Of a DNA stretch of 64,000 nucleotides, positions 8,870 to 16,946 are shown piece after piece. Under the pieces are notes generated by a model, which was given only the letters and a program-made list of their open reading frames with translations, did no database searches and was not told the origin of the DNA. The stretch covers positions 496,001 to 560,000 of the forward strand of contig NZ_JACHJN010000001.1 of NCBI RefSeq assembly GCF_014203665.1, written 5' to 3'. The translations under genes were made by a program, and so were the position numbers. Numbering within the stretch: the first letter of the stretch is position 1; the number at the start of each line of letters is the position of its first letter. This DNA is from Saccharothrix tamanrassetensis (GTDB taxonomy: Bacteria; Actinomycetota; Actinomycetes; Mycobacteriales; Pseudonocardiaceae).

Positions 8870-9125
8870 CTCGCCCGGCTCACGCCCCCAGTCCCGCGCC
8901 CCCAGTCCCGCGCCGCCCCCCGGTCCCGCTCAGCCGACCCGACTCGCCCGGTCCCCTCGTCCCCGTCCGCACGCCCGACCCGGCTCCCCGCCTGGCCTAC
9001 CTTTGCCGCACTCACCAGGCCCTGCCCACCAGGACCTGCCCACCAGGACCCGCTCGCCCCGTCCGCTCGTCCGGCCGCACTCACCCGGTTCCGCTCGTCC
9101 GGCCCTGGCTCACCCGGCCCCGCTC
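8870..9125. repeat. Cytosine-rich degenerate short-repeat tract
   Basis: A strongly strand-biased (C over G) tract made of imperfect short units such as CCCCCAGTCCCGCG, CCCACCAGGACC and GCTCACCCGG, several occurring two or more times. It lies between the LysR stop and the 3' end of the biosynthetic operon. No protein-like sequence is seen on either strand. It could help end transcription or arise by slippage. Confidence 0.5.
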
Positions 9126-9991
9126 ACCCGGTCCCGCCCGCCCGTCTCGGCCAGGAAGGCGGTCACCGCCGCGGCCACCGCGGCCGGGGCCTCCTCCTGC
9201 GGGAAGTCCCCGCAGTCGGGCAGCAGCGTCAGCCGCGAGCCGGGGATCAGTTCGGCGAACCGGTGGCCGGTCGACGGCGGCACGAGCCGGTCGGCGGCGC
9301 CGAACAGCAGCAGCGTGGGCACCGCGAGCCCGGCGATCGGCCCGGCCAGCGCGTCGAACGACTCGCCGTAGCTCAGCCGCACGCCCAGGCCGAACCGGGC
9401 CATCACCGCACCCCGGGAACGCAGCTGCCGGTGGTAGGCCCGGACCGCGGTCGGGTCGGGTCGGAAGCCGGGACCGTGCGCGGCCGCCCACTTCTCGGCG
9501 AACGGCCGGTACGGGAACAGCCGGGCGAGCACCGGACCCAGGCCCGGCGCGGCGAGCGCCCGGTACAGGCCCAGGTTCGCGGCGGCCTCCCCGAGCACGC
9601 CGGCCGCCATCACGACGAGCCGGGACACCCTGCCCGGGTGGGTGGCCGCCAGCCACGCCGCGATCGACCCTCCCATCTGGCTCCCCACGACCGCCGGCGC
9701 GTCCAGGCCGAGGGCGTCGAACAGGTCGACGAGCAGGCCCGCCGCCCGATCCGCCGTCCACCGCCGGGCCTTCGGGGCGGGCGACCCGCCGCAACCGGGC
9801 AGGTCGACCAGGGTGACGCGGTGCCGCTCGGCCAGCGCCGGGTAGACCTCGCGCCAGGTCAGGGCCGAGGTGAGGAACCCGTGCAGCAGCACGACCGGCG
9901 GGCCGCTGTCCGGCCCGGTCTGGTAGACGTGCAGGTCCGCGTCGCGCAGCCGGACCGTGCGCCCCTCGCCCAGCGCTCCCGGGCCGCTCAT
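9110..9991 (-). CDS. Alpha/beta hydrolase (last gene of operon)
   Basis: 293 aa. The start is the ATG at 9,991, overlapping the stop of the preceding hydrolase gene (ATGA). Fold landmarks: VVLLHGFLTSALTW (oxyanion region), VDLPGCGGS, then VVGSQMGGSIAAW where the nucleophile elbow is G-S-Q-M-G, and a late LPDCGDFPQEE segment in which the usual catalytic His (GHxxxxE) appears as G-D. The strand-6 Asp (FGAADRLVPP) is present. The missing His suggests altered chemistry or a non-hydrolytic role. It is the last gene of the 9.1-16.7 kb operon and translationally coupled to the one before it. Confidence 0.83.
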   Translation of the reverse strand: MSGPGALGEGRTVRLRDADLHVYQTGPDSGPPVVLLHGFLTSALTWREVYPALAERHRVTLVDLPGCGGSPAPKARRWTADRAAGLLVDLFDALGLDAPAVVGSQMGGSIAAWLAATHPGRVSRLVVMAAGVLGEAAANLGLYRALAAPGLGPVLARLFPYRPFAEKWAAAHGPGFRPDPTAVRAYHRQLRSRGAVMARFGLGVRLSYGESFDALAGPIAGLAVPTLLLFGAADRLVPPSTGHRFAELIPGSRLTLLPDCGDFPQEEAPAAVAAAVTAFLAETGGRDRVSGAG

Positions 9992-10770
9992 GACCGCGTG
10001 CCCCCGAAGACCTCGACCACCAGCTCGTTGAACTGCTGCGGCGCCTCCACCGGCGGGATGTGCGCGGCGGGCAGCAGCTCCGTCCGCGCTCCCGGCACCA
10101 GGCCGGCCAGCCCCTCGGTGAGCACCGGCGGGAACAGGATGTCCTCGGCGCCGCCGACGACCAGCGTCGGGCACCGCAGGCCGGCCAGCCACGTCCGGCT
10201 GTCGTGCTCCAGCGCCTGGGTGTAGATGCTGCTCAGCGCGGCCACGTCGTACTGGTCGAACATCGCCCGGCGCAGGGCCGCCTCGCGGCGGAGCATGGCC
10301 GGCGCACCCGCCGCGGAGAACAGCATGCTCTTGAGCACCTCCCAGAACCCGGGGAGGTCGTCGCGTTCCAGGAAGCCGTTCAGCATCCGCAGCAGCAGCT
10401 GCGTGGGGCCGTGCGGCGCCGCGAACGTGGCGACCAGGCCGAGGCCGGACAGCCGGTCGGTGTGCTTGGCCGCGAAGTGCTGCGCGACCAGACCGCCGTG
10501 GGACATCCCGATGACCACGGCGCGGTCGATGTCCAGGTGGTCGAGCAGCGCGGCGAGGTCGTCGGCGTGCTGCGCGTTCGTGGGGAAGCCCGTGTCGGAC
10601 GGCGAGTCGCCGAAGCCGCGCATGTCGTAGGTGAGGATGGTGAAGTGTTGGCTCAGCGCGGGCAACTGGCGCATCCAGCTGCCCGCGAGCGTGGCCAGCA
10701 GGACCAGCGGCGGGCCGTTCCCGCGCAGCCGGTACCCGATGCCGCCACCGTCCAGGTCGATGTGCTCCAC
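9988..10770 (-). CDS. Alpha/beta hydrolase
   Basis: 260 aa from the GTG at 10,770, which is preceded by AAGGAGG at a good distance; longer in-frame readings upstream only cross the ligase gene in the wrong frame. Landmarks: LVLLATLAGSWMRQ, YDMRGFGDS, VVIGMSHGGLVAQ (nucleophile elbow G-M-S-H-G), GGAEDILFPP (acid) and LPAAHIPPVEAP (catalytic His). The complete Ser-Asp-His triad marks an active serine hydrolase, similar to the 3-oxoadipate enol-lactonase/MhpC group. It may release or edit the activated acyl product made by the neighbouring ligase. Confidence 0.87.
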   Translation of the reverse strand: MEHIDLDGGGIGYRLRGNGPPLVLLATLAGSWMRQLPALSQHFTILTYDMRGFGDSPSDTGFPTNAQHADDLAALLDHLDIDRAVVIGMSHGGLVAQHFAAKHTDRLSGLGLVATFAAPHGPTQLLLRMLNGFLERDDLPGFWEVLKSMLFSAAGAPAMLRREAALRRAMFDQYDVAALSSIYTQALEHDSRTWLAGLRCPTLVVGGAEDILFPPVLTEGLAGLVPGARTELLPAAHIPPVEAPQQFNELVVEVFGGTRS

Positions 10771-10814
10771 GGTCCGCACCTCCTTCTCCCGCCCGGTGAC
10801 GGACGGTGCTCCGG

Positions 10815-12419
10815 TCAGTTCGCGTGCTCGGACGGCGCGTCGGGGCGCCGCCAGCGCGCCGTGCGGCCGTGGACCTCGTCGATCACGTGCCGACGGGGCT
10901 TGGTCGTCTCGGTCAGGCAGCCCTCCTCGATCGTCGGCATCCGCCCGACGACCGCGTACGACTTCACCCGTTCCCACGGGTGCAGGTCCCGGTTCACCCG
11001 CCGCACGGCGAGGTCGACCTCGGTGTCCGGGGGGATCGCGTCGGGCTCGAAGAAGATCAGCGCGCCCAGCTTGCCGTCGGGCCGGATGGTGACCTGGCAC
11101 AGGCCCGCGCCCACCGCCTCGGCCAGCGCGGTCTCGATCGGGGTGACGAAGACCTTCTCGCCGCTGGGCAGCACCATGAAGTCGCGCAGCCGGCCGAGCA
11201 CCCGCAGGAACCCGTCGGCGTCGATCTCGCCGACGTCCGCGGTCGGCTCGTACCGGTCCGGATCCCACTGCCGGGGCTCCACCCGGCCGTCGACCAGCCG
11301 GCCGTGCAGGAACGGGGTCGGCGTGCGGACCAGCACCTCCCGGCTCTCCGGGTCGAGCCGGACGTCGCCCCACGGGATCGGCTTGCCCACCGTGCCGGGC
11401 CGCCGCGCGACGGGGGTGTTGAGCGCGATCATCCCCAGCTCGGTGGTCCCGTACACCTCGAACACCGGCACGCCGGCCGCCAGCAGTTCGGTCATCAGCG
11501 CCGGGTCGGTGGGCGCGCTGCCGACGAACACCGACCTGATCGCCGAGCCGAAGATCGCCCGGTAGGCCGCCGCCGCCGCGCCGGCGGGCGCGTTCGCGCC
11601 GCGCAGCTTCGCCTGGACCCGCCAGCGGATGTGTTCGAGCACGCGCGGCACCGTGACGTGCAGGGTGGGCTGGTGTTCGGCGCCGTCGGCCGCCAGGTGG
11701 GCCGGGTCCGACAGCACGAAGTCCAGCCCGGTCCGCAGGCCCCAGTAGAGCATCATCCGCTGGGGCAGGTGAGACAGCGGCAGGTACAGCAGCAGCCGGT
11801 CGCCGCGCCCGATGCCGTAGATCTCGGCGAACCGGTCCATGGTGTACAGCAGCGGCGCGGCCTCGACGGCGAACAGCTTCGGCTCGGAGAGCGTCCCGCT
11901 GGTGGACACCACGGTGAACGGGCCCCGGCGCGGCACGGCCGGTTCGTCGCGCCCGCCGGGGTGGGCGGCCACCAGGTCGGCGACCGAGGCGATCCCGGCG
12001 GGCCCGCCGGAGCCGAGGAACAGCACGTCGAAGCCCGCCGACCGGAACGCCTCGGCCGCGTCCGCGCGGTCGGTGAACACGGTGCGGCAGCCGCTCTCCG
12101 CGGCCACCGCCACCGCCCGCGCCAGCGGCGCGCTGGGGTACAGCGCGACCGACAGCGCCCCGGTCAGCACGCACGACAGGTCGGCGACCACCCACTCGTA
12201 GCCGGTCGACCCGTGGATGGCGACCCGCGACCCCGGCCCGACTCCCCGCTCGCGCAGCGCGGCGGCAACGGCTCCGGCGTCGGCGCGGCACCGCGCGTGG
12301 CTGACCCGGACCGACGCGCCGTCGCGGCGGAAGATGAAGGAGGAGGTCTCGTCGCCCGCCATCGCGTCGAGCACGGCGGGCAACGAGCACGCCTGCGGCG
12401 TCGTGGTCGCCGTGCTCAT
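10815..12419 (-). CDS. ANL-superfamily acyl-adenylate/acyl-CoA ligase
   Basis: 534 aa. The ATG at 12,419 overlaps the stop of the diiron oxidase gene (ATGA). ANL core motifs are present: VSTSGTLSEPK near residue 170 (phosphate loop, atypical after PK), VYGTTELGMIAL (A5), ADVGEIDADGF (A7, with T-A-D instead of T-G-D), GRLRDFMVLPSGE (A8 hinge), and a C-terminal CLTETTKPRR carrying the adenylation Lys near residue 505. The architecture is closest to long-chain acyl-CoA synthetases. It would activate a carboxylic acid as AMP ester and pass it to CoA or a carrier; no carrier protein is encoded nearby. Confidence 0.87.
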   Translation of the reverse strand: MSTATTTPQACSLPAVLDAMAGDETSSFIFRRDGASVRVSHARCRADAGAVAAALRERGVGPGSRVAIHGSTGYEWVVADLSCVLTGALSVALYPSAPLARAVAVAAESGCRTVFTDRADAAEAFRSAGFDVLFLGSGGPAGIASVADLVAAHPGGRDEPAVPRRGPFTVVSTSGTLSEPKLFAVEAAPLLYTMDRFAEIYGIGRGDRLLLYLPLSHLPQRMMLYWGLRTGLDFVLSDPAHLAADGAEHQPTLHVTVPRVLEHIRWRVQAKLRGANAPAGAAAAAYRAIFGSAIRSVFVGSAPTDPALMTELLAAGVPVFEVYGTTELGMIALNTPVARRPGTVGKPIPWGDVRLDPESREVLVRTPTPFLHGRLVDGRVEPRQWDPDRYEPTADVGEIDADGFLRVLGRLRDFMVLPSGEKVFVTPIETALAEAVGAGLCQVTIRPDGKLGALIFFEPDAIPPDTEVDLAVRRVNRDLHPWERVKSYAVVGRMPTIEEGCLTETTKPRRHVIDEVHGRTARWRRPDAPSEHAN

Positions 12420-13090
12420 GCGTCGACCTTCGCCTTCGCCGCGCTCAGCGCGTCGGTGAACAGCTGGCCGTAGGCCCTCAAGGTGTACGTCCAGGTGGTG
12501 ACCATCAGGTCGTAGCGCTCCTGGCTGGTCACCGCCGCGCGGTCGAACGCCTTGCGCACCATAGCGATGTGCTCCTGGTCCTCCTCGGCGTGCACCTTGA
12601 GGAAGGTCAGGGCCCGCTCGGCGAACGGGTAGCCCACCATGGCGGCGGACACCTTCGGCCCGAGCGTGGCGCCGAGGCCCTCGGTCGCGGCGGCGAAGCC
12701 GAGCAGCGCCGCCGGGTCCTTCATGGACACCGTCCAGTGGTTCTGCCCGACCATCGTCCAGGTGCCCAGGCCGGGCAGGCCCGCCAGGTAGGTGTCGGTG
12801 TCGTAGCCGAGCCGGCGCAGGTCCTGCACGCACAGCCGGTCGTGGTGGCGCTCCTCGATCGCCAGGTTGAGGAAGAAGTCCTGGAGCCAGCCCTCGGTGC
12901 TGCGCGACGCCGCCGCGGACAGGAAGTACGGCGTCTGGGTCACCAGGTGGAAGGTCTCGCGCAGGTACGCGGCGTAGACCTCCTCGGTCAGGTCACCGCG
13001 CAGGATCACGTCGATGAACGGGTGCTCGATGATGTCGGTCCGGAGGGTCGAGTCGGTCTCCGCGAGGGCCTTCTCGTAGGGGCTGGTCAT
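12416..13090 (-). CDS. Heme-oxygenase-like diiron oxidase (HDO superfamily)
   Basis: 224 aa, all-helical. Candidate metal ligands match the HDO pattern known from UndA-, CADD- and SznF-type enzymes: E45 in YLRETFH, E80 and H83 in EERHHD, E137 in ATEGLG, and H167-x3-D171-x2-H174 in HAEEDQEH. Members use a labile diiron site and O2 for oxidative decarboxylation to alkenes, N-oxygenation or C-C cleavage. Here the gene is wedged between a ferritin-like diiron protein (1 bp gap) and an acyl ligase (4 bp overlap), so the substrate may be an activated acyl or amino-acid-derived compound. A TenA-like thiaminase is less likely because the ligand set is complete. Confidence 0.85.
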   Translation of the reverse strand: MTSPYEKALAETDSTLRTDIIEHPFIDVILRGDLTEEVYAAYLRETFHLVTQTPYFLSAAASRSTEGWLQDFFLNLAIEERHHDRLCVQDLRRLGYDTDTYLAGLPGLGTWTMVGQNHWTVSMKDPAALLGFAAATEGLGATLGPKVSAAMVGYPFAERALTFLKVHAEEDQEHIAMVRKAFDRAAVTSQERYDLMVTTWTYTLRAYGQLFTDALSAAKAKVDA

Positions 13091-13091
13091 G

Positions 13092-13808
13092 TCACGCGTC
13101 CTCCTTGATCCCGATCTTCGCCATCACGTCGTCGAACCGCAGGCGGGTGCGGTCGAGGTAGTCGGCCGAGACGAACCCGGCCTCCATCGCCCACGCGATC
13201 GACTCCTTGAGCTGGCCGCCGAGGTAGCCGTCCATGTGCTCGCGGTACCACTTGCAGTGCTCCACCGCCCGCTTGCGGGCTTCCGCGTTGCTCTCCAGCA
13301 CCTGGTTGGCCACCGTGATGCCGAACGCGACGTGCCGCCGCTCCTCCCGCTCGATGCGGTCGAACTGGTAGAAGTACGGCGTTTCGCTGCGGGCGAGCTG
13401 GGCCAGCTCCTCCATCGCGAGCACGCCCTCGGCGTAGAGGTTGAGGCCGATCAGCACCTCGACCTCGTCGTCGCTGTAGAACAGCTTGGCGAACCGGTCG
13501 CCGATGTCGTCGATCCGGTAGGCGTCGTGGTCGAAACCGTGCCAGGGCTGGCCCAGCCGCTCGACGCCCTCCCGGAACAGCCGGGCGTGCACCACCTCGT
13601 CGGCCGCGTGCCGGATCAGGAAGTTCTTCTCCCGCAACCCGTGCCGGCGCGGCAGCCAGCGCGCGCACAGGTCGATGATGTCCAGTTCGGAGTAGTAGAA
13701 GTTGACGTACACCGTCAGGATCAGGTCCCACGCGGGTCGCCCGTACTTCTCGATGATCTCCTGCTTGTGCGTCATCGAGGGGTCGTGCTCCACGATCGTC
13801 TCGGTCAT
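13092..13808 (-). CDS. Ferritin-like diiron protein
   Basis: 238 aa from the ATG at 13,808, which has AAGGAG six bases upstream. Two E-x-x-H motifs and two single Glu residues give a complete ferritin-like carboxylate-bridged diiron site: E41 (YSELD), E71/H74 (DEVVH), E127 (YAEGV) and E155/H158 (EERRH). I do not recognise a specific subfamily; the sequence lacks the extra His expected of AurF-type N-oxygenases. It probably performs an O2-dependent oxidation or feeds electrons/iron to the adjacent HDO. It ends 1 bp before the HDO gene and sits 11 bp after the CMD-family gene. Confidence 0.8.
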   Translation of the reverse strand: MTETIVEHDPSMTHKQEIIEKYGRPAWDLILTVYVNFYYSELDIIDLCARWLPRRHGLREKNFLIRHAADEVVHARLFREGVERLGQPWHGFDHDAYRIDDIGDRFAKLFYSDDEVEVLIGLNLYAEGVLAMEELAQLARSETPYFYQFDRIEREERRHVAFGITVANQVLESNAEARKRAVEHCKWYREHMDGYLGGQLKESIAWAMEAGFVSADYLDRTRLRFDDVMAKIGIKEDA

Positions 13809-13819
13809 GCCGCTCTCCT

Positions 13820-14386
13820 TCAAGCGGTGGAGGGATGCGAAGCCGCCGCGTCGAAGATGCTCTCGACGTTGATGGACAGCGCTTTGAGGAATCGGCTCGT
13901 GAGGTTGTACATCCCGATCGCGAGCACGATGTTGACGATCTCGGCGCTACCGAACTCGGTCGTGAGGCGGTCGCGCAGTTCGTCGGTGACGCCGTCGGGA
14001 TCGCGGGTCAGGGCGTCCGCGGTCTCCAGGATCAGCGCCTCGCGCGGGTCGAACGTCTCCCGCACGCTGATCACGTTGCCCACTGCGGAGATCTGTTCCT
14101 CCGCCACCCCTGCGCGCCGTGCCGACGCCGTCATGTGCGCCACGCAGTAGGTGCAGTCCTGTGCCTTCGCCGTGCCCAGCGCGGCGAGCGCGCGCAGCCT
14201 CGCCCCGATGGTGGGCGACCGGTAGACCTCCGCCCACAGCGGCACGAAGACCGTGAGCAGCTCGGGGACGTGCGCCATCGCGCGCAGGATGTTGGGTACG
14301 AACCCGTACTCCTTCCGGACCACCTCGAACACCCGCGCGACCTCCGGCGGGACGTCGTGCTCGTCGAGCAGTTCCACCATGGTCAT
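13820..14386 (-). CDS. Carboxymuconolactone decarboxylase (CMD)/AhpD-family protein
   Basis: 188 aa with a GAGGAG ribosome site. The AhpD-like core includes the redox motif DCTYCVAHM (C-x-x-C-x-x-H) near residue 80 and the usual helices GARLRALAALGTAKAQ and FGSAEIVNIVLAIG. The Glu that normally precedes the CxxC in AhpD is absent from the usual position. Family members are peroxidase-like disulfide reductases or decarboxylases. In an operon with two O2-activating enzymes and a flavin halogenase, a role in removing peroxide is plausible but unproven. Confidence 0.83.
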   Translation of the reverse strand: MTMVELLDEHDVPPEVARVFEVVRKEYGFVPNILRAMAHVPELLTVFVPLWAEVYRSPTIGARLRALAALGTAKAQDCTYCVAHMTASARRAGVAEEQISAVGNVISVRETFDPREALILETADALTRDPDGVTDELRDRLTTEFGSAEIVNIVLAIGMYNLTSRFLKALSINVESIFDAAASHPSTA

Positions 14387-14407
14387 GCCGCGTCTCCTCT
14401 CGGTCCG

Positions 14408-15994
14408 TCAGTCGGTGGGCCGCAGGAGGCCGTAGCTGACCGCCTCGTGGACCAGGCTCTGCGCGCTCTCGTGGGACGGCGCCTGGCCGCGGGCGAGCTC
14501 GTCGACCAGTTCGGCGCTCGTGCGCGCGCCGTCGACCAGGGCGAACAGGCCCTCCAGCTGTGGGGTCACCGGCAGCGTCGTCCCGCTCGGGGTCACCACC
14601 GACCGGGCTCGCCGCAGGTACGCGCCGTCCACCGCGAGGTCGTCGACGTAGGTGATGTCCGGCGACAGGACGACGGGCTGGTGGAGGTCGACGCCCACGC
14701 CGGTCGACTTGCCCTCGAAGATCTTCTCGATCGTGGTGCGCAGCTCCTCCGGCACCTCGAGCTGCCGGAGGTAGCGGCTGTACCAGGACCGGTGCTGGAA
14801 GGCGCCCGCGATGAGCGAGATGAACGCCTTCTCCGGCTCGATCTCCGGGACCTCGAACTGGCTGCGCGCGTGCCAGAAGTAGGAGTCCTTGCTGCTGCCG
14901 TGGCCGCCGTAGAGGAAGTAGACCTGTGCCCGCAGCCGCTCGAACTCCTTGCGGTAGGTCGACTCGTAGAACGCCAGGACCTCGTCCCGGTCCATCTCCG
15001 GCCGGTCGAGCACGGTGTTGACGGTGACCGCGGCGAGGAACCCGCTGAGCATCGCCAGGTGCACGCCGGTGGAGAACAGCGGGTCGATGAAGCACGCGGC
15101 GTCGCCGACCGCGATGTAGCCGTCGCCGCTGAACTTGTCGTAGGTGTAGGACCAGTCCCGCGCGACGTGGATCTCGTCGGTCCGCTGCGCGCCCGCCAGC
15201 CGCTGCGCCAGCTCCGGGGTGCGGGCCAGGCAGTCGGCGTAGTAGGCCTCCATGCCCTTGCCGCGGTTCTCGTGCAGCACCTTGCTGTCCACGACCATGC
15301 CGACGCTGGTGATGTCGTCGCGCAGCGGGATGAACCACCACCACCCCTCGTCGAACGCGGGGAGGAAGGTGTTGCCCGCGTCCAGGCCCGGCGGGCGCTC
15401 GGCGCCGGTCCAGTAGGTCCACACGGCGAGGTTCTTCAGGTACGGATCCCAGTGCTGCTCGTGCAGCCGCTTGGTGACCAGGCCGCCCTGACCGGAGGAG
15501 TCCACGATCCACCGGGTGCGGACGGTGGTGCTCACACCGTCGGCGTTCTGGAAGGTCACCGTCGAGACGCCGTCCTCGCCGATCTCGAAGTCGGTGACCC
15601 GGTGCTGCTCGCGCACCTCGCAGCCGTGCTCGCGGGCGTTGTCCAGCAGGAGCTTGTCGAACTCGCCGCGCTCGACCTGGTAGCCGTAGTCGTAGGGCAT
15701 GGCGAGCGCGTCTTTGAAGTAGACGGTCCAGGGGACGCGGTTCTCCCCCCAGACCCACTCGACACCGTGCTTCTTGATGTACCCGTCGCTTTCCAGGCGG
15801 TCCAGGACGCCGATCCGGTTCAACAGGTCGGCGGTGCCCGACAGCAGCGACTCGCCGATGTGGTAGCGGGGGAACTTCTCCGCTTCCAGGATCAGCACGC
15901 GCTTGCCGAAGTCGGAGAGCAGGGTGCCGGACATCGAGCCGCCGGGCCCCCCTCCGATCACCACGACGTCATAGAGATCAGGTTCAGCGGACAC
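14408..15994 (-). CDS. Flavin-dependent halogenase (phenol/pyrrole-type)
   Basis: 528 aa, GTG start with GGGAG upstream. The N-terminal FAD fold shows VVVIGGGPGGS; KFPRYHIGESLL follows as in carrier- or phenol-acting halogenases. Both sequence marks used to tell halogenases from related monooxygenases are present: W-x-W-x-I-P (WWWFIP, near residue 217) and F-x-x-P-x-x-S-x-G (FIDPLFSTG, near residue 300). The last 80 residues resemble a small winged-helix/PqqD-like extension (TPQLEGLFALVDGARTSAEL) that is not part of the minimal enzyme. It should install Cl or Br on an electron-rich substrate using FADH2, O2 and halide. No flavin reductase lies in the operon, so reduced flavin must come from elsewhere. 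Confidence 0.85.
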   Translation of the reverse strand: MSAEPDLYDVVVIGGGPGGSMSGTLLSDFGKRVLILEAEKFPRYHIGESLLSGTADLLNRIGVLDRLESDGYIKKHGVEWVWGENRVPWTVYFKDALAMPYDYGYQVERGEFDKLLLDNAREHGCEVREQHRVTDFEIGEDGVSTVTFQNADGVSTTVRTRWIVDSSGQGGLVTKRLHEQHWDPYLKNLAVWTYWTGAERPPGLDAGNTFLPAFDEGWWWFIPLRDDITSVGMVVDSKVLHENRGKGMEAYYADCLARTPELAQRLAGAQRTDEIHVARDWSYTYDKFSGDGYIAVGDAACFIDPLFSTGVHLAMLSGFLAAVTVNTVLDRPEMDRDEVLAFYESTYRKEFERLRAQVYFLYGGHGSSKDSYFWHARSQFEVPEIEPEKAFISLIAGAFQHRSWYSRYLRQLEVPEELRTTIEKIFEGKSTGVGVDLHQPVVLSPDITYVDDLAVDGAYLRRARSVVTPSGTTLPVTPQLEGLFALVDGARTSAELVDELARGQAPSHESAQSLVHEAVSYGLLRPTD

Positions 15995-16040
15995 GGTTCT
16001 CCCTCAGAATCCGGGCGGGCACTGGGTGATCAGCTGCGGA

Positions 16041-16712
16041 TCAGCTGTAGACGGCGATCCGGGCGTCGGGCTCCATCAGGTAGCGGTAGAACGGGGTGGA
16101 GCAGCGGAACGACCGGGAGAAGAGTTCGCCGATGTGCAGGAGCAGGGCGACGCTGCGGTCGGGCTCGTCGAGTTCGCGGTCGACGAACTCGATGCCGGTC
16201 TCGGTGAAACCGAGTGACAACAGCGGCTTCATGGGTGTCGTGGCGGTACTGCGGAACAGGTCGGCGACGATGTGCGAGTAGCTGTTGCGCAGGCACCAGT
16301 GCAGGCAGCCCTTGATCAGCGCCGCGAACACGCCGTAGGGCATCCCGGGCACCCGCCTGTTGCGGTACTCGCCGAGGACCATCAGCCGCTGGCACTCGAT
16401 GAGCCGCCGGTCGTCGTCGCGCAGCTCGTCGATGGCGGTGAACTGCTCGATGGGCAGGCGCCGTTCCGAGTCGACCACCAGCCGCATGGTGCCGACCGCC
16501 CGGCCGCCCGCGGAGGCGAGCAGGTAGGTCGAGTGCGGGTGGAACGCGTCCTTGTGCAACGCGGGTGCGTCGGCCGGCAGCCAACCGTATTCGCGCCCGT
16601 ACACCTCCCGCCATATCGCGTCCACGTCGTCGAAATCCGACTCGGCGCCGGCCAGGTAGATTGCGGAATCACCAGGAGGCGGCGGGGAATCCTCGATGAA
16701 ATGCCAATTCAC
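16041..16712 (-). CDS. N-acyl amino acid synthase (FeeM)-like GNAT
   Basis: 223 aa from the GTG at 16,712, which has GGGGG seven bases upstream; a GTG at 16,745 is in frame without a ribosome site. The sequence resembles the FeeM/autoinducer-synthase branch of the GNAT fold: IYLAGAESDFDDVDAIWREV near the start, a central VGTMRLVVDSERRLPIEQF strand-helix and ECQRLMVLGEYRNRR. FeeM-type enzymes move a long acyl chain from acyl-ACP to an amino acid amine. As first gene of the operon it suggests that the pathway makes or uses a fatty N-acyl compound. The acyl donor and acceptor cannot be read from sequence. Confidence 0.7.
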   Translation of the reverse strand: MNWHFIEDSPPPPGDSAIYLAGAESDFDDVDAIWREVYGREYGWLPADAPALHKDAFHPHSTYLLASAGGRAVGTMRLVVDSERRLPIEQFTAIDELRDDDRRLIECQRLMVLGEYRNRRVPGMPYGVFAALIKGCLHWCLRNSYSHIVADLFRSTATTPMKPLLSLGFTETGIEFVDRELDEPDRSVALLLHIGELFSRSFRCSTPFYRYLMEPDARIAVYS

Positions 16713-16778
16713 AATGAACCCCCGAAGAAACGGCGACTCGGCCACCGATCAGCTCGGCTGTGGTGTGCCACTTTTCGC

Positions 16779-16808
16779 AGCGTATGGGCGGCCGGTGGAA
16801 CGTGTCAA
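16779..16808 (-). promoter_or_regulatory. Promoter candidate for the halogenase/diiron operon
   Basis: On the minus strand a perfect TTGACA (-35, 16,808-16,803) and TACGCT (-10, 16,784-16,779) are separated by 18 bp. The predicted start of transcription is about 60 bases before the GTG of the FeeM-like gene. This resembles a housekeeping sigma-70 promoter and would drive the whole operon down to 9,110. Confidence 0.55.
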
Positions 16809-16946
16809 CGCGGGCACCGGTCCACGGAAATCCGCGGTCACCACGCCGGCGGACAGCCGTCGCCGGCAGTCGACCTCGGCCGGACCGGCCGGATAAATTG
16901 AGCCGCGCACGCGGGGACGCGGCGGATCGCCCCCGCGGTGCCACGG

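Noticed and set aside
8830-9084. 84-codon minus-strand frame in the C-rich tract
   Set aside because: Low-complexity Gly/Arg/Ala composition, no ribosome site, and it overlaps the end of the LysR gene.
10771-12390. An 800-codon open frame that would fuse extra sequence to the alpha/beta hydrolase
   Set aside because: The upstream 540 codons lie out of frame across the acyl ligase gene and give no protein-like sequence. The GTG at 10,770 has a clear AAGGAGG, so the hydrolase starts there.
12416-13090. TenA thiaminase or heme oxygenase assignment
   Set aside because: The fold family is shared, but the full HDO ligand pattern including H-x3-D-x2-H is present and the operon has no thiamine or heme genes.
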